Part shown: positions 36,200-48,374 of the stretch, piece by piece
Layout of the letters: the number at the start of each line of letters is the position of its first letter
Position numbering within the stretch: the first letter of the stretch is position 1
From: Thioalkalivibrio nitratireducens DSM 14787
Lineage (GTDB): Bacteria > Pseudomonadota > Gammaproteobacteria > Ectothiorhodospirales > Ectothiorhodospiraceae
Assembly (NCBI RefSeq): GCF_000321415.2
Contig: NC_019902.2
Span: 2,728,001-2,792,000, forward strand
Length of the DNA: 64,000 nt
Direction of reading: 5' to 3'
Program-made: the position numbers and the translations under genes
The notes under the pieces: generated by a model
What the model was told of the DNA's origin: nothing
Database searches by the model: none
The model's input: the letters and a program-made list of their open reading frames with translations, nothing else

Positions 36200-37935
36200 C
36201 AATCCAGCAGCTCGCGCTGCACCCGCAGCAACCGCTCGTGCCAGGGATCGCGCTCCAGGGCCTCCTCGATCACGGCCATCGACTCGTCGCGTTCGCCCAG
36301 CTCCCAGAGCACGACCGCAAGGTTGCTCGCGATCTCGCCGTCCTGCATCAGCCGGTAGGCCCTGCGCAGCTTGACGAGGGCCTCGTCCAGACGCCCCAGC
36401 CGGTACAGCACCCAGCCATAGCTGTCGATGACTGCGGCGTCGTCCGGTCGCTGCTCGTAGGCGCGGACGATCAGGTCGTAGGCCTCGTCGTAGCGGTCGG
36501 TGCGGTCGGCCAATGTGTACCCGAGTGCGTTCAGCGCCGTGGCATTGTCCGGATCCTGCTCCAGGATCGCGCGAAAGTCGGCCTCGGCCGCCGGCACATT
36601 GCCGGCGCGTTCGTGCACCAGCCCGCGCATGTAGAGCAGGTCAGGCGCGCCCGGAAACTGGATCAGCCCTTGTGCCAGCCGCCGCACTGCGGCGTCGAGC
36701 GCCCCGCTCTCGCGCAGCGCATTCGCCTCGGCCACATAGGCGCTCTGCGCGTACTGCTCGTCGGAGTCCTCCTGCAATCGTGCAAACAGCGACCGGGCCG
36801 CGTCCGGCCCATCCAGCCGTGCGATCAACCGCGCCCGCCGCAGATCCGCGTCCTGGGCGTGTTCGCCCTCGGTGATCCGGTCATAGGCACGGACCGCGGC
36901 CCGCAGGTCCCCGGCCTGCTCGTGCAGGCGTCCCAGGTAGTAGCGCGCATCGTCGGTGCGCTGGCCACTGTCGAGCAGACGTTCCAGGTAATCCTGGGCC
37001 AGGCTGAAACGCCCTGCCTCCAGTGCCAGCAGGGCCGTCGTCAACAGCAGTTCGGAATCCTCCGGTGCGAGCGCGATCAGGCGATCGAACTCGGGGCGAA
37101 CCCGCTCGAAGTCGTCGACCTCGACCAGCGCCCGGGCGTACGCCAGACGCACGTCGCGCCGGTCCGGATGCGCATCTACCGCTGCGGCCAGCGCCTCGAG
37201 CGCCGCATTCGGATCCTCCAGTTCGCTCAGCGCACGGGCCAGTACCAGGCGCAGCTGCACCGCGTCGGGGAAACGTTCCAAGCCGGCGCGCGCCACGGTC
37301 CGCGCACGCTTGAATTCGTCGAAACGCAGCGCCAGTTCCGCGTGTGCCTGCCAAGCGGTGGGCTCATCCGGATCGGCCGCGACCAGGTTCTCCAGCGCCA
37401 GGAGCGCCGCCTCACGGTCCTCGGCCTGCACCAGCAGGGACACCACCACGCGATAGCCTTCCTCGCCCCCGACCTTGTCACGGACACGCTGCAGCAGAGC
37501 GGCCGCCTCGCGACCCCGCCCCGCGTTCGCCTGCAGCACCGCGGCGATCTGCATGGCCTCGAGGCTGTCCGGCTCCAGCGCGAGCCAGCGATTCGCGGCG
37601 GAAAGGGCACGTTCCTGATGCCGCGCGAACAGGGCTACCCGCGTGGCACGCTCGGCGACCCGAGCGTCGTCGCTGAGACGGGCCGCATCCAGGTAATAGC
37701 GGCTGGCCTGCGAATAGTCGCCCGCCTGCGCGGCCAGTTCCGCCGCTAGCAGGCTGAACAGGGTATCCGCCTCCGGATCCGCCACCAGGGATGGCGGCGG
37801 CGACAGGATCATCGGAACATCCGTCGCGTACGCATCACCCGTCGTGTACTGGTCACCCGAGGAGGCATTCAGGTGAGTCTGCGCACAGCCGGCAACGAGC
37901 AGCGCGGACAGTGCGGCGAAAAACGCTCGCGACAT
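36199..37935 (-). CDS. TPR-repeat lipoprotein
   Basis: 578 aa. A lipoprotein signal (FFAALSALLVAGC, lipid Cys at about residue 17) is followed almost entirely by tetratricopeptide helices, including APDLLYMRGLVHERAGNVPA and DAAVIDSYGWVLYRLGRLDE. It is probably anchored in the outer or inner membrane facing the periplasm as a protein-protein scaffold. Proteins of this type precede lolB in several gammaproteobacteria; the function is unproven. ATG 37953 (MWNPSAM) is an alternative start. It is divergent from hemA. Confidence 0.85.
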   Translation of the reverse strand: MSRAFFAALSALLVAGCAQTHLNASSGDQYTTGDAYATDVPMILSPPPSLVADPEADTLFSLLAAELAAQAGDYSQASRYYLDAARLSDDARVAERATRVALFARHQERALSAANRWLALEPDSLEAMQIAAVLQANAGRGREAAALLQRVRDKVGGEEGYRVVVSLLVQAEDREAALLALENLVAADPDEPTAWQAHAELALRFDEFKRARTVARAGLERFPDAVQLRLVLARALSELEDPNAALEALAAAVDAHPDRRDVRLAYARALVEVDDFERVRPEFDRLIALAPEDSELLLTTALLALEAGRFSLAQDYLERLLDSGQRTDDARYYLGRLHEQAGDLRAAVRAYDRITEGEHAQDADLRRARLIARLDGPDAARSLFARLQEDSDEQYAQSAYVAEANALRESGALDAAVRRLAQGLIQFPGAPDLLYMRGLVHERAGNVPAAEADFRAILEQDPDNATALNALGYTLADRTDRYDEAYDLIVRAYEQRPDDAAVIDSYGWVLYRLGRLDEALVKLRRAYRLMQDGEIASNLAVVLWELGERDESMAVIEEALERDPWHERLLRVQRELLD

Positions 37936-38087
37936 GGCAGATGGGTTCCACATGTTTTCGGGTGGGTTGGACGAATGATGGGCCTGGTCGGTTCCGCCGG
38001 CAATGGCTACCCCCAATGTAACGCGCGCCGTCACGCAGTACACTAAGCGGTTATCGAGCCCATCTTAGCGCGAAAACCATTCCCGAC

Positions 38088-39371
38088 ATGCTGTTCGCCC
38101 TTGGAATCAATCACAAAACCGCCCCGGTCGAGGTACGCGAACGGCTGGCGGTCAACGACGTACAGCTCGGGGAGGCGCTGGATTCCCTGCATTCCGGAGT
38201 GAAAATTCCCGAGGCCGCGATCCTGTCCACCTGCAACCGCACGGAGATCTATTTCCGGGAGAACGGGCGCGACGGCGAGGAGCGGGTACTCGACTGGCTC
38301 GGGGGTTTCCACGGCATCCGCCGCGGCGAACTCGAGAACTACCTCTATCGCCACCACGACAGCGAGGCGGTACTCCACGCGCTGCGGGTGGCCTGCGGGC
38401 TCGATTCCATGGTACTTGGTGAACCGCAGATCCTCGGGCAAATGAAAACGGCCTACCAGCAGGCCCACGCCGCCGGGACGCTCGGGCTGTCGCTGGAGCG
38501 GCTGTTCCAGCACGCTTTCGCCACGGCCAAGGACGTGCGCACTTCCACCGCGATCGGCGCCAGCGCCGTGTCGGTGGCTTTCGCCGCGGTATCGCTCGCA
38601 CGCCAGATCTTCGGTGACCTCAAGCCGCTCACGGCCATGATGATCGGCGCCGGGGAAACCATCGAACTGGCACTGCGCCACCTGGCAGGCCACGGAATCG
38701 GGCATGTGATCGTCGCGAACCGCACCGTCGAGCGGGCCCATACCCTAGGGGACCGCTTCGGCGCCGAGCCCATCGCCCTCACGGCACTGCCGGACTACCT
38801 GCACCGCGCCGACATCGTGATCAGTTCCACCGCCGCGCCGCTGCCGATCCTGGGCAAGGGCGCGGTCGAACGGGCGATCCGCAAGCGCCGGCACCGTCCG
38901 GTCTTCATGGTCGATATCGCGGTTCCCCGGGACATCGAGCCGGAGGTCTCCGAGCTCGAGGACGTCTACCTGTACACGGTCGACGACCTGCACGAAGTGA
39001 TCAACGAGAACATGGCGTCCCGCCAGGCCGCCGCGGAACAGGCGGAGCAGATCATCGCGACCCGCGCCCACGAGTTCATGCGCTGGCTTCGCGCCCGCGA
39101 TTCCGTGGAGAGCATCCGCCAGTTGCGCGACCAGGCCCTGGCGATCCGCCAGGAATCGCTGGCACGGGCCGAGTCCCAGCTGCGCGCGGGACGCGACCCC
39201 AACGAGGTGATGCAGCAACTAGCACATACCCTGACCAACAAACTGATGCACGCCCCCTGCAAGACGCTGAACGCCGCCGCCCATGACGGCGACGCGGATC
39301 TGTTCCGGGCCGCTCACCGGCTGTTCCTGCTGCCGGGCGCCGATGGCCGACTGCCGCCGGACGACCAGTGA
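38088..39371 (+). CDS. hemA: Glutamyl-tRNA reductase
   Basis: 427 aa. It reduces Glu-tRNA to glutamate-1-semialdehyde, the first step of C5-pathway haem synthesis. The catalytic Cys49 is in [28 protein letters not shown], the NADPH-domain [16 protein letters not shown] and [20 protein letters not shown] are all conserved. The C-terminal dimerisation helix follows. It overlaps prfA by GTGA. hemA-prfA-prmC is the classical order. Confidence 0.97.
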   Translation: MLFALGINHKTAPVEVRERLAVNDVQLGEALDSLHSGVKIPEAAILSTCNRTEIYFRENGRDGEERVLDWLGGFHGIRRGELENYLYRHHDSEAVLHALRVACGLDSMVLGEPQILGQMKTAYQQAHAAGTLGLSLERLFQHAFATAKDVRTSTAIGASAVSVAFAAVSLARQIFGDLKPLTAMMIGAGETIELALRHLAGHGIGHVIVANRTVERAHTLGDRFGAEPIALTALPDYLHRADIVISSTAAPLPILGKGAVERAIRKRRHRPVFMVDIAVPRDIEPEVSELEDVYLYTVDDLHEVINENMASRQAAAEQAEQIIATRAHEFMRWLRARDSVESIRQLRDQALAIRQESLARAESQLRAGRDPNEVMQQLAHTLTNKLMHAPCKTLNAAAHDGDADLFRAAHRLFLLPGADGRLPPDDQ

Positions 39372-40453
39372 AGGAATCGTTCCGCCGCAAGCTGGAAGGG
39401 TTGTCCGAACGCCACACGGAGATCGCCCGGCTCCTTGCGGCCCCCGACGCGGCCGCCGATGCCGAGCGTTTCCGTCGGCTGTCGATGGAATACAGCCAGC
39501 TCGAGCCGGTGGCCTCCGCCTGGCAGGCCTTCGTCGAAAACCAGGAAGCCCTCGCATCCGCCCGGGCACTGCTGAACGACCCGGAACCCGAGGTACGGGC
39601 GCTGGCGGAAGACGAAATCCAGCGCCTCGAGACGCAGGACGAACGGCTCGAACAGGAGCTGCAGCGGCACCTGGTACCGGCCGACCCACATGACGACGCG
39701 AACCTCTTCCTCGAAATCCGGGCGGGCACCGGCGGCGACGAGGCGGCCATCTTTGCCGGCGACCTGCTGCGTATGTACAGCCGTTATGCCGAGCAGCGCG
39801 GATGGCAGATGGAGATCCTGAACGCCAGCGAGGGCGAGCACGGGGGCTACCGCGAGGTGATCGTGCGCGTGATCGGACGCGGCGCCTATGCGCGCCTGAA
39901 ATTCGAATCCGGGGCACACCGGGTGCAGCGCGTGCCGGAGACGGAGTCGCAGGGCCGCATCCACACCTCGGCCGCCACGGTCGCGATCCTGCCCGAACTC
40001 GACGAGGTGGAGAGGCCGGAGATCAACCCGGCCGACCTGCGCATCGATACGTATCGTGCGAGCGGGGCCGGAGGCCAGCACGTGAACCGGACCGACTCCG
40101 CGGTACGCCTGACCCACCTGCCCACGGGCATGGTCGTCGAGTGCCAGGACGAACGCTCCCAGCACAAGAACAAGGCCCGCGCGATGAACCTGCTGGCAGC
40201 GCGCCTGCACGAAGCCGAGCGCAGCCGCCAGGCAGCGGAACAGAGCGCCGCGCGCAAAAGCCTGGTGGGCAGCGGCGACCGCTCCGAGCGCATCCGCACC
40301 TACAACTTCCCGCAGGGGCGGGTCACCGACCACCGGATCAACCTGACGTTGTACAAGCTCGACGCGGTCCTGACCGGAGACCTCGACCCGCTGATCGACC
40401 CGCTGACCCATGAGTACCAGGCCGAGCAACTTGCCCTCCTCGCGGACGACTGA
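39368..40453 (+). CDS. prfA: Peptide chain release factor 1
   Basis: 361 aa. It terminates translation at UAA and UAG. The GGQ peptidyl-hydrolysis motif is at residues 235-237 in [19 protein letters not shown]. Upstream lies [19 protein letters not shown], with a codon-recognition loop in between. It starts at GTG 39368, overlapping the hemA stop, and its last 44 nt overlap prmC, whose product methylates the GGQ glutamine of this protein. Confidence 0.97.
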   Translation: MKESFRRKLEGLSERHTEIARLLAAPDAAADAERFRRLSMEYSQLEPVASAWQAFVENQEALASARALLNDPEPEVRALAEDEIQRLETQDERLEQELQRHLVPADPHDDANLFLEIRAGTGGDEAAIFAGDLLRMYSRYAEQRGWQMEILNASEGEHGGYREVIVRVIGRGAYARLKFESGAHRVQRVPETESQGRIHTSAATVAILPELDEVERPEINPADLRIDTYRASGAGGQHVNRTDSAVRLTHLPTGMVVECQDERSQHKNKARAMNLLAARLHEAERSRQAAEQSAARKSLVGSGDRSERIRTYNFPQGRVTDHRINLTLYKLDAVLTGDLDPLIDPLTHEYQAEQLALLADD

Positions 40454-41360
40454 ACCGGGAACACTGGCCGCGCTGCTGACCGAAGTCCGCCAGCGCCTGC
40501 AGGCGGCGGGGATCGACGCGCCGGGGCTGGAATCCCGCAGGCTGGTAGGACATGCGCTCGGCCTTGATGACGCCGCGCTGTTCGCGCACGGTGAGCGCCC
40601 GGTCTCCGGGGCAGACCGGAAGGCCGTGCTGACGCTCGCCGCGGCACGCGAGGCGGGGCGACCGATCGCCTACCTGCTGGGCCAGCGCGAGTTCTGGTCG
40701 CTGCCGCTGCGGGTCGACGAAGGCTGCCTGATCCCCAGACCAGAGACCGAACTGCTGGTCGAACGCGCACTGTACCGGATCCCGTCGGGGGCGCGCCGTG
40801 TGATCGATCTCGGAACCGGCTCGGGCGCCATCGTCCTGGCCCTGAAGTCGGAACGGCCCGATCTCGAGGCCTGGGCCACCGAGCTCAGTGCAGCCGCGCT
40901 CGCGGTCGCCGCGGCGAATGCCTCGGCCCTCGGGCTCAGCGTGCACTGGCTGCAGGCGCACTGGCTCGAGGCTTTCGCACCCGCACCGCTGTTCGACGCG
41001 ATCATCAGCAATCCGCCGTATATCGACCCCTTGGATCCGCACCTGGAGCAGGGCGACCTGCGCTTCGAACCCCGCGCCGCGCTGGTGGCGGCGGACCGGG
41101 GCCTGGCGGACCTCGCGGTGATCGCCGCCGAGGCCCGCGAGCACCTGCGCCCCGGCGGCTGGCTGCTGCTGGAGCACGGTTACACACAGGGGCCGGCCGT
41201 ACGAACCCTGCTGCAGAATCGCGGCTTCCAGGAAATCACGACCTACCGGGATCCCGCACGACTCGACCGCGTCACCGAGGGTCGCCGCCCGAACGGAAAC
41301 CCCGTCACCGACGGCCAGGCGCATGACTGGGCAAAGCCGTCGGGGCCAACTACCATGTAG
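40410..41360 (+). CDS. prmC: Release factor glutamine methyltransferase
   Basis: 316 aa. It uses S-adenosylmethionine to methylate Gln in the GGQ loop of release factors. The N-terminal helical domain includes FAHGERPVS and the [10 protein letters not shown] segment. The SAM loop is [13 protein letters not shown]. The catalytic NPPY is in [20 protein letters not shown]. About 25 residues at the C-terminus ([20 protein letters not shown]) exceed the usual length. It starts inside prfA. Confidence 0.95.
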   Translation: MSTRPSNLPSSRTTEPGTLAALLTEVRQRLQAAGIDAPGLESRRLVGHALGLDDAALFAHGERPVSGADRKAVLTLAAAREAGRPIAYLLGQREFWSLPLRVDEGCLIPRPETELLVERALYRIPSGARRVIDLGTGSGAIVLALKSERPDLEAWATELSAAALAVAAANASALGLSVHWLQAHWLEAFAPAPLFDAIISNPPYIDPLDPHLEQGDLRFEPRAALVAADRGLADLAVIAAEAREHLRPGGWLLLEHGYTQGPAVRTLLQNRGFQEITTYRDPARLDRVTEGRRPNGNPVTDGQAHDWAKPSGPTTM

Positions 41361-41362
41361 GG

Positions 41363-41764
41363 ATGGACACCACCGTGTGCGCCCGGGAACTGGCCTTTCG
41401 TGGCCCACATCGGGAAGCTGATCAGGCTCCCGCGGCGGCGCTGTTGCTGTCGAATTCCCCGGTGGTCCAGGAAGTCGCGGTCACCGGGCCGAACCGGGTG
41501 CTGGTGCGCTATGACCTGCGCGAAGTGACCTTCGCCGAGATCGAATCGGCACTGGAAGAACTCGGCTTCCATCTCGACAACAGCGTGCTCACCCGGCTGC
41601 GCCGCGCCTACTATGAGTACTGCGAGGACACCCGGCGCGCCAATCTGAAAGTCCGGTCGAACTGCTTCGGCCATTGCGCGCGGCGCATCTTCGTGCGCGA
41701 ATACCAGAAACACGAGCACGGGTGCCGTGATCAGCGCCCGGAACACTGGCGCGCGTACTGGTGA
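41363..41764 (+). CDS. Cys/His-containing hypothetical protein
   Basis: 133 aa, starting 2 nt after the prmC stop. Residues about 25-75 (SNSPVVQEVAVTGPNRVLVR and FAEIESALEELGF) resemble the beta-alpha-beta of heavy-metal-associated domains but lack the CxxC pair. The basic C-terminal half has YCEDTRR, SNCFGHCARR and HEHGCRDQ, which could bind a metal. No family is recognised with confidence. Its tight placement between prmC and moeB suggests co-transcription. Confidence 0.72.
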   Translation: MDTTVCARELAFRGPHREADQAPAAALLLSNSPVVQEVAVTGPNRVLVRYDLREVTFAEIESALEELGFHLDNSVLTRLRRAYYEYCEDTRRANLKVRSNCFGHCARRIFVREYQKHEHGCRDQRPEHWRAYW

Positions 41765-41803
41765 CCGCCCCCGTCCACGCCGGATCGCGCCCGCCACTCG
41801 CCG

Positions 41804-42559
41804 ATGAACGACGATGTGCTGCTTCGCTACAGCCGGCAGATCCTGATGCCCGAAGTCGGGGCCGAGGGGCAGGAAAGGCTGGAAGCCGCCCATGCGATCG
41901 TGATGGGGCTCGGCGGGCTGGGATCCCCGATCGCTGCCTACCTCGCCGCCGCCGGCGTCGGACGGCTCACGCTGGTCGACTTCGACGAGGTCGACCTGAC
42001 GAATCTCCAGCGCCAGATCCTGCACGGTCAAGCCGACATCGGCAGGCCGAAGGTCGATTCCGCCGAGGAAAGTCTGCGTAGACTGAATCCGGGCTGCCGG
42101 ATCGACAAGATCCCCCGCGGACTCGAACAGCCCGAACTGGAAACGCTTTGTGCGGGCGCGGACCTGATCCTGGACGGCACCGACAACTTCGCCAGCCGGG
42201 CCCTGATCAACCGTGCGGCGGTCGCCAGCCGCACGCCGCTGATCTCGGGCGCGGTGATCCGCTTCGAGGGTCAACTCGCCACCTTCGACTTCCGGGATCC
42301 CGACGCCCCCTGCTACCACTGCCTGTACGGCGACGGCGGAGAACTCGGCGAGACCTGCAGCGAATCTGGCGTGTTCGCCAGCCTGCCCGGCGTGATTGGA
42401 AGCCTGCAGGCCACCGAGGCCCTGAAACTGCTGATCGGTCTGCCGACGCTCGCCGGGCGGCTGCTGCTGGTCGACGGCCTCACCATGAGCTTTCGCAGCC
42501 TGGCGCTCGCCCGCGACCCGCAATGTCCCGTCTGCGGCCCGACCGCCCGGCCGCACTAG
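41804..42559 (+). CDS. moeB: Molybdopterin-synthase adenylyltransferase (MoeB/ThiF family)
   Basis: 251 aa E1-like enzyme that adenylates a sulfur-carrier C-terminus (MoaD or ThiS). RYSRQILMPEVGAEGQERL, the nucleotide loop GLGGLGSPIAAYLAAAGVG, VDLTNLQRQILH and DGTDNFASR are present. The two zinc CxxC pairs are CYHCLY and CPVCGP. It cannot be separated from ThiF by sequence alone; no moa or thi genes are adjacent. Confidence 0.9.
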   Translation: MNDDVLLRYSRQILMPEVGAEGQERLEAAHAIVMGLGGLGSPIAAYLAAAGVGRLTLVDFDEVDLTNLQRQILHGQADIGRPKVDSAEESLRRLNPGCRIDKIPRGLEQPELETLCAGADLILDGTDNFASRALINRAAVASRTPLISGAVIRFEGQLATFDFRDPDAPCYHCLYGDGGELGETCSESGVFASLPGVIGSLQATEALKLLIGLPTLAGRLLLVDGLTMSFRSLALARDPQCPVCGPTARPH

Positions 42560-42693
42560 TACAGTACGCCGAGGGCGCAACACGGCGCCCGCACAACCCC
42601 GGCAGTGCTGCGGCGCACGGTCCTCGATCCTGTTGTGCCTCGAAACACGACCCAAGCGGCCTACCCGGCCGTGGTACGGCGATGGGCGCGGGG

Positions 42694-43590
42694 TCAGTGG
42701 CGAGTCGAACCGACGTCCGGCTGCGGATCGGCACTGGCAAACAGCGCCTCGGCATCGACCGCATCGAGGCGATAGCGGGCATTGCAGAACTCGCAGGTGA
42801 CCTCGACCCTGCCTTCCTGCGCCAGTGTCGCCCGGACCTCGTCCGCGCCGAGGCCGCGCAGCATCTCCTCGACCTTCTGCCGCGAGCAGCCGCAGGCGAA
42901 ACGCATCGCGTGTCCCTCCAGCAGCCGCACCCTTTCCTCGTGGAAGAGACGCAGCAACAGCTTCTCAACCGGAAGTGCCAGCAGTTCCTGCGGCGAGACC
43001 GTGTCGGCCAGCAGCGTGGCCCGCATCCAGTCCTCGGAGTCCGTGCGCGTGGGAGTATCATCGGCCGCCGGCATGCCCTGCAACAGCAGACCCGCAGCCC
43101 GTTCGGGCCCCGCCGCCAGCCAGACCCGCGTGGGCAGTTGTTCGGAGCGCTCGAAATACCGGTCCAGCGCGACAGACAGCGAGCCGCCGCCGAGCTCGAC
43201 CACGCCCTGGTGGCGTTCGCGGCCTGCCCCCGGATCCAGCGTGATCACCAGCCGGGCGTCGTCCCCGAAGATCTCCGACAGATCGCCGTCGGGCACCTCG
43301 CCGCGGTAGCGCGCCAGACCGCGCAGCGCGCGGCTGCCGGTGGCCTGCACCACCAGCATGTGCAACGGCCCGGAACCGGTGACCTGCAGGATCAGCGCGC
43401 CATCGAACTTCAGCGTCGCTGCGATCAGCGCCACCGCCGCATAGGCCTCACCGAGGCGGGCACGCACCCCCGGCGGGTAGTCGTGGCGTTCCAAAAGTGC
43501 CTTCCAGGAATCGTCGAGATGCACCCACTCGCCACGCACCGCCGTGCGCTCCAGCAGGAAACGGTGCAGGGTGTCCCGCTCGTCGCTCAC
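42694..43590 (-). CDS. hslO: Redox-activated chaperone Hsp33
   Basis: 298 aa. It is a cytosolic holdase switched on when its zinc centre is oxidised. The four zinc cysteines are near the C-terminus in FACGCSRQKVEEML and VTCEFCNARY. The N-terminus RDTLHRFLLERTAVRGEWVH is typical. GTG 43590 is the start that aligns with the family; the open frame upstream is Arg/Ala/Pro-rich with no homology. It converges on moeB. Confidence 0.94.
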   Translation of the reverse strand: MSDERDTLHRFLLERTAVRGEWVHLDDSWKALLERHDYPPGVRARLGEAYAAVALIAATLKFDGALILQVTGSGPLHMLVVQATGSRALRGLARYRGEVPDGDLSEIFGDDARLVITLDPGAGRERHQGVVELGGGSLSVALDRYFERSEQLPTRVWLAAGPERAAGLLLQGMPAADDTPTRTDSEDWMRATLLADTVSPQELLALPVEKLLLRLFHEERVRLLEGHAMRFACGCSRQKVEEMLRGLGADEVRATLAQEGRVEVTCEFCNARYRLDAVDAEALFASADPQPDVGSTRH

Positions 43591-43812
43591 CGGCCGTCCC
43601 GGATTCGGTTGTCCCGCATCGCTGCGTAGCGCGCGTGCCGGAGTGCGCGCTGCGGCGCCGACGAAAACCTCGAACATGCCCGACAAGGCGCGGGATACAA
43701 CGACCCGCGCGCAGGGCCGGGCCCGTTCCGGCGACGCGGGCCGATCGCGACGCCACGACATGCGTTTCCAGGCACCGGGAGCGGGCGCAGGAACACGTTC
43801 ACGGGCGCTCAA

Positions 43813-45246
43813 TCACCCTTGCAACCGCGTGCGCAGCCGCTCGTTGACCTGCGCCGGATTGGCCTTGCCCCGGGTCTTCTTCATCACCTGACCGACGAAA
43901 AACCCGAAGACCTTGTCCTTGCCGGAGCGGAACTGCTCGACCTGGGCCGGGTTCGCGGCGATCACCTCGTCGATGATCGCGTCGATCGCACCGGTATCGG
44001 TGATCTGCTTCAGCCCGCGCGCGTCGATGATCGCATCGGCATCGCCCTCGCCGGCCCACATCGCCTCGAACACCTCTTTCGCGATCTTGCCGGAGATGGT
44101 CTCGTCCTGGATCCGGACCAGCAACTGCGCGAGTGCCCCCGCCGGCACCGGGCTGTGTTCCACTACCAGCTCGGAGCGGTTCAACGCAGCCGTGAACTCG
44201 CCCATGACCCAGTTCGCGGCCAGCTTCGGCGCGTCACAGCCGGCTGCCACCGCCTCGAAGTAGTCGGCCATTTCCCGGCTCGCAGTCAACGATCCGGCAT
44301 CATAGGCCGACAGGCCGTATTCGCTGATGAAGCGGTCACGCTTCGCATCGGGAAGCTCCGGCAGCCGGCCACGGATCGCGTCGACGAACTCCGGGTGGAT
44401 CACCACCGGCAACAGGTCGGGATCCGGGAAGTAGCGGTAGTCGTTGGCCTCTTCCTTCGAGCGCATCGAGCGCGTCTCGTCGCGGTCCGGGTCGTACAGG
44501 CGCGTCTCCTGCACCACCGTTCCGCCAGCCTCGAGCAGGTCGATCTGGCGTTCCACCTCGAAATTGATCGCGCGCTCGACGAAACGGAACGAGTTCAGGT
44601 TCTTGATCTCGGTGCGGGTGCCGAACGCCTGCTGGCCCTTCGGGCGCACCGACACGTTGGCGTCGCAGCGGAAACTGCCCTCCTGCATGTTGCCGTCGCT
44701 GATGCCGAGATAGCGCACCAGCGCGTGCAGCTTCTTCATGTACGCGACCGCTTCCTTCGCCGAGCGCAGGTCCGGCTCGGAGACGATCTCGACCAACGGT
44801 GTTCCCGCGCGGTTGAGGTCGATGCCGGTCATCGCGGCAAAGCCCTCGTGCAGGCTCTTGCCGGCGTCCTCCTCGAGATGTGCGCGGGTCACCCCGATGC
44901 GTTTGCGGCCACCGTCTTCCCGGTCGATGTCCAGATGCCCCTCGGCGACGATCGGCAGCTCGTACTGCGAGATCTGGTAGCCCTTCGGCAGGTCCGGGTA
45001 GAAGTAGTTCTTGCGCGCAAACACCGACCGCGGCGCGATGCGCGCATCGATCGCGAGCCCCAGCATCACCGCCTTCTCGACCACCCCGGCATTCAGCACC
45101 GGCAGCACGCCGGGCAGCCCCAGGTCGACCGCGCAGGCCTGCCGGTTCGGCTCGGCACCGTAGGCAGTCGCGGCGCCGGAGAAGATCTTCGAGACGGTGT
45201 TGAGCTGGGCGTGGATCTCCAGCCCGATCACGGTTTCCCATTCCAT
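43813..45246 (-). CDS. gatB: Aspartyl/glutamyl-tRNA amidotransferase subunit B
   Basis: 477 aa. It is the kinase-like subunit that activates Glu or Asp on misacylated t[23 protein letters not shown] at the N-terminus, [17 protein letters not shown], and the C-terminal YqeY-like domain ending [19 protein letters not shown] are diagnostic. It is 24 bp downstream of gatA. A gat operon implies that Gln-tRNA and/or Asn-tRNA are made by the indirect route in this organism. Confidence 0.97.
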   Translation of the reverse strand: MEWETVIGLEIHAQLNTVSKIFSGAATAYGAEPNRQACAVDLGLPGVLPVLNAGVVEKAVMLGLAIDARIAPRSVFARKNYFYPDLPKGYQISQYELPIVAEGHLDIDREDGGRKRIGVTRAHLEEDAGKSLHEGFAAMTGIDLNRAGTPLVEIVSEPDLRSAKEAVAYMKKLHALVRYLGISDGNMQEGSFRCDANVSVRPKGQQAFGTRTEIKNLNSFRFVERAINFEVERQIDLLEAGGTVVQETRLYDPDRDETRSMRSKEEANDYRYFPDPDLLPVVIHPEFVDAIRGRLPELPDAKRDRFISEYGLSAYDAGSLTASREMADYFEAVAAGCDAPKLAANWVMGEFTAALNRSELVVEHSPVPAGALAQLLVRIQDETISGKIAKEVFEAMWAGEGDADAIIDARGLKQITDTGAIDAIIDEVIAANPAQVEQFRSGKDKVFGFFVGQVMKKTRGKANPAQVNERLRTRLQG

Positions 45247-45270
45247 CTGTTGCGCTCCCAGGGTCCTGTT

Positions 45271-46725
45271 CTAGACGAACGACGCCGGCATACGCGCATG
45301 CCAGTCGGTATCCCGCTGGAACTGGTGGGCGACCCCCAGCAGCCGCGATTCGTCGAAGTAGTTGCCGATCAACTGCAGACCCACCGGCAGGCAGCCGACC
45401 GTGCCCGCCGGCATCGACAGGCCCGGCAGACCGGCCAGGTTCACCGCGATGGTGTAGATGTCGGAAAGGTACATCCTGACCGGGTCCGCACTCTTCTCGC
45501 CGAGGCAAAACGGCAGCTCCGGAGTCGTCGGGCCGGCGATCACGTCGACCCGTTCGAACGCACGCCGGAAATCGTCCGCGATCAGCCTGCGAACCTTCTG
45601 GGCCTTCAGGTAATAAGCGTCGTAGTACCCGGCCGAAAGCACGTAGGTGCCGATCATGATGCGCCGCTTCACCTCTGCCCCGAAGCCCTCGGCGCGCGAG
45701 CGGGTATAGAGATCGGTCAGGTCGCGCGGCTCCGCGCAGCGATGCCCGTAACGCACGCCATCGTAGCGGGCTAGGTTCGACGAGCACTCGGCCGGGGCCA
45801 CCACGTAGTAGGCGGGCACCGACAGGCCGCTGTTCGGCAGGCTGATCTCGACGAGTTCCGCGCCGCGGTCCTTCAGCACCGCTAGCGCGGCGTCGGTCGC
45901 CGCGCGCACCGACGGATCCAGGCCATCGCCGAAGAACTCGTTCGGCAGGCCGATACGCAGACCCTTCAGGTTCGCGTCCAGCCCGGCGGTGAAATCCTCG
46001 TCCGGGCGCTCGACGCTGGTCGAATCGCGCGGATCGAAGCCCGCCATCGCGTTCAGCATCATCGCGCAGTCCTCGGCGGTCGCGGCCATCGGCCCGCCCT
46101 GGTCGAGACTGGAGGCGAACGCGATCATCCCGTAGCGCGACACCCGGCCGTAGGTCGGCTTGACACCGGTGATGCCACAGAACGCCGCCGGCTGGCGAAT
46201 CGAGCCGCCGGTGTCGGTGCCGGTCGCGCCCGGCACCAGCCGCGCCGCGACCGCGGCCGCGGAACCGCCGGACGAACCGCCGGGCACCCGGTCGGCATCC
46301 CAGGGATTGCGCACCGCGCCGTAGAAGCTGGTCTCGTTCGACGACCCCATCGCGAACTCGTCCATGTTGGTCTTGCCCAGCGTGACCGCGCCGGCGGCGT
46401 TCATGCGCTCGACCACGGTCGCATCAAAGGGGGCGACGAACGGGTCCAGCATCTTGGAACCGCAGCTGGTGCGCACGCCGCGGGTGCAGAAAATGTCCTT
46501 CTGGGCCACCGGAAGGCCGAGCAGCGCCGCCTGTTCGCCCCTGGCCAGCCGCCGATCGGCCGCATCGGCCGCTGCCAGCGCCGCCTCCGGGGTGACGGTG
46601 ATAAAGCTGTTGATCTGCGCATCCAGCCGATCGACACGCTGGAGATAGAGTTCGGTCAGTTCGCGGCTGCTGATGTCCCGCGCGCGCAGTCGCCGGGCCC
46701 AGCCGGCAAGGGTATCGAGTGTCAT
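45271..46725 (-). CDS. gatA: Aspartyl/glutamyl-tRNA amidotransferase subunit A
   Basis: 484 aa amidase that supplies ammonia from glutamine to GatB. The amidase Ser-cisSer-Lys triad lies in LPVAQKDIF (Lys) and in the segment [20 protein letters not shown], continuing to [20 protein letters not shown] 46725 ([13 protein letters not shown]) is chosen; upstream in-frame sequence does not align. 162 bp separate it from gatC. Confidence 0.97.
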   Translation of the reverse strand: MTLDTLAGWARRLRARDISSRELTELYLQRVDRLDAQINSFITVTPEAALAAADAADRRLARGEQAALLGLPVAQKDIFCTRGVRTSCGSKMLDPFVAPFDATVVERMNAAGAVTLGKTNMDEFAMGSSNETSFYGAVRNPWDADRVPGGSSGGSAAAVAARLVPGATGTDTGGSIRQPAAFCGITGVKPTYGRVSRYGMIAFASSLDQGGPMAATAEDCAMMLNAMAGFDPRDSTSVERPDEDFTAGLDANLKGLRIGLPNEFFGDGLDPSVRAATDAALAVLKDRGAELVEISLPNSGLSVPAYYVVAPAECSSNLARYDGVRYGHRCAEPRDLTDLYTRSRAEGFGAEVKRRIMIGTYVLSAGYYDAYYLKAQKVRRLIADDFRRAFERVDVIAGPTTPELPFCLGEKSADPVRMYLSDIYTIAVNLAGLPGLSMPAGTVGCLPVGLQLIGNYFDESRLLGVAHQFQRDTDWHARMPASFV

Positions 46726-46887
46726 CGCGTCAGGGTCCGTCGGTGGTACCTGGAAGAGTCGGGGGGCGAGAGAGTCAGCGGGCCTGCCAGCGCAAGGCGG
46801 TTCCCGGGCGCTGGCAAATCCCGTCGTGGTGATCCGCAAGCCGGCGCGGTGCCCGGTCCACGCCCGGCAGGGCCACGGCTGTGGCCG

Positions 46888-47175
46888 TCATTCGATCACG
46901 CGCGGCACGAGATAGAGCCCGCCCTCGACCGCGGGTGCGATGGCCTGGAACACGTCCCGCTGGTCGCTTTCGGTGACCGCGTCGGGCCGCAGGCGCTGCT
47001 CGGCATCGAGCGGGTGAGCCATCGGCTCGATGCCCTCGATCTCGGCCGCGTTCAGGGCCTCGACGAAATCGAAGATGTCGCTGAGCCCGGCCGCGAATCC
47101 CTCCGCCTCCCGGTCGTCCATCGCCAGCCTGGCCAGGTCGGCGATGCGGTGCACTTGGTCGCTGTTCAGAGACAT
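46888..47175 (-). CDS. gatC: Aspartyl/glutamyl-tRNA amidotransferase subunit C
   Basis: 95 aa. A small subunit that clamps GatA to GatB. VHRIADLARLAMDDREAEGF at the N-terminus, IEGIEPMAHPLD in the middle and LYLVPRVIE at the C-terminus match the family. It is the first gene of gatCAB and divergent from mreB, with 126 bp of shared promoter region between them. Confidence 0.94.
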   Translation of the reverse strand: MSLNSDQVHRIADLARLAMDDREAEGFAAGLSDIFDFVEALNAAEIEGIEPMAHPLDAEQRLRPDAVTESDQRDVFQAIAPAVEGGLYLVPRVIE

Positions 47176-47259
47176 GGTTCAGGCCATTTTCCTGCTGGAT
47201 CACAAAGCGCGAAAGTTACCATAAAGCATACCTTGCCCAAAGCCATGGCCGCTTGCTAG

Positions 47260-48348
<1,089 letters not shown>

Positions 48349-48374
48349 TCGTCCCGCCCGCTGGAGGACGTGTC

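Noticed and set aside
36238-37749. 503-codon plus-strand frame opposite the TPR lipoprotein
   Set aside because: Antisense of a repetitive helical gene; composition dominated by Gln/Arg/Leu, no homology recognised.
42573-42590. GGGCGC/GCGCCC hairpin between moeB and hslO as a terminator
   Set aside because: The stem is only 6 bp and no T-tract follows on either strand; too weak to call.
43819-45774. 651-codon plus-strand frame opposite gatB/gatA
   Set aside because: Shadow of gatB, with no domain signature and no ribosome-binding site.
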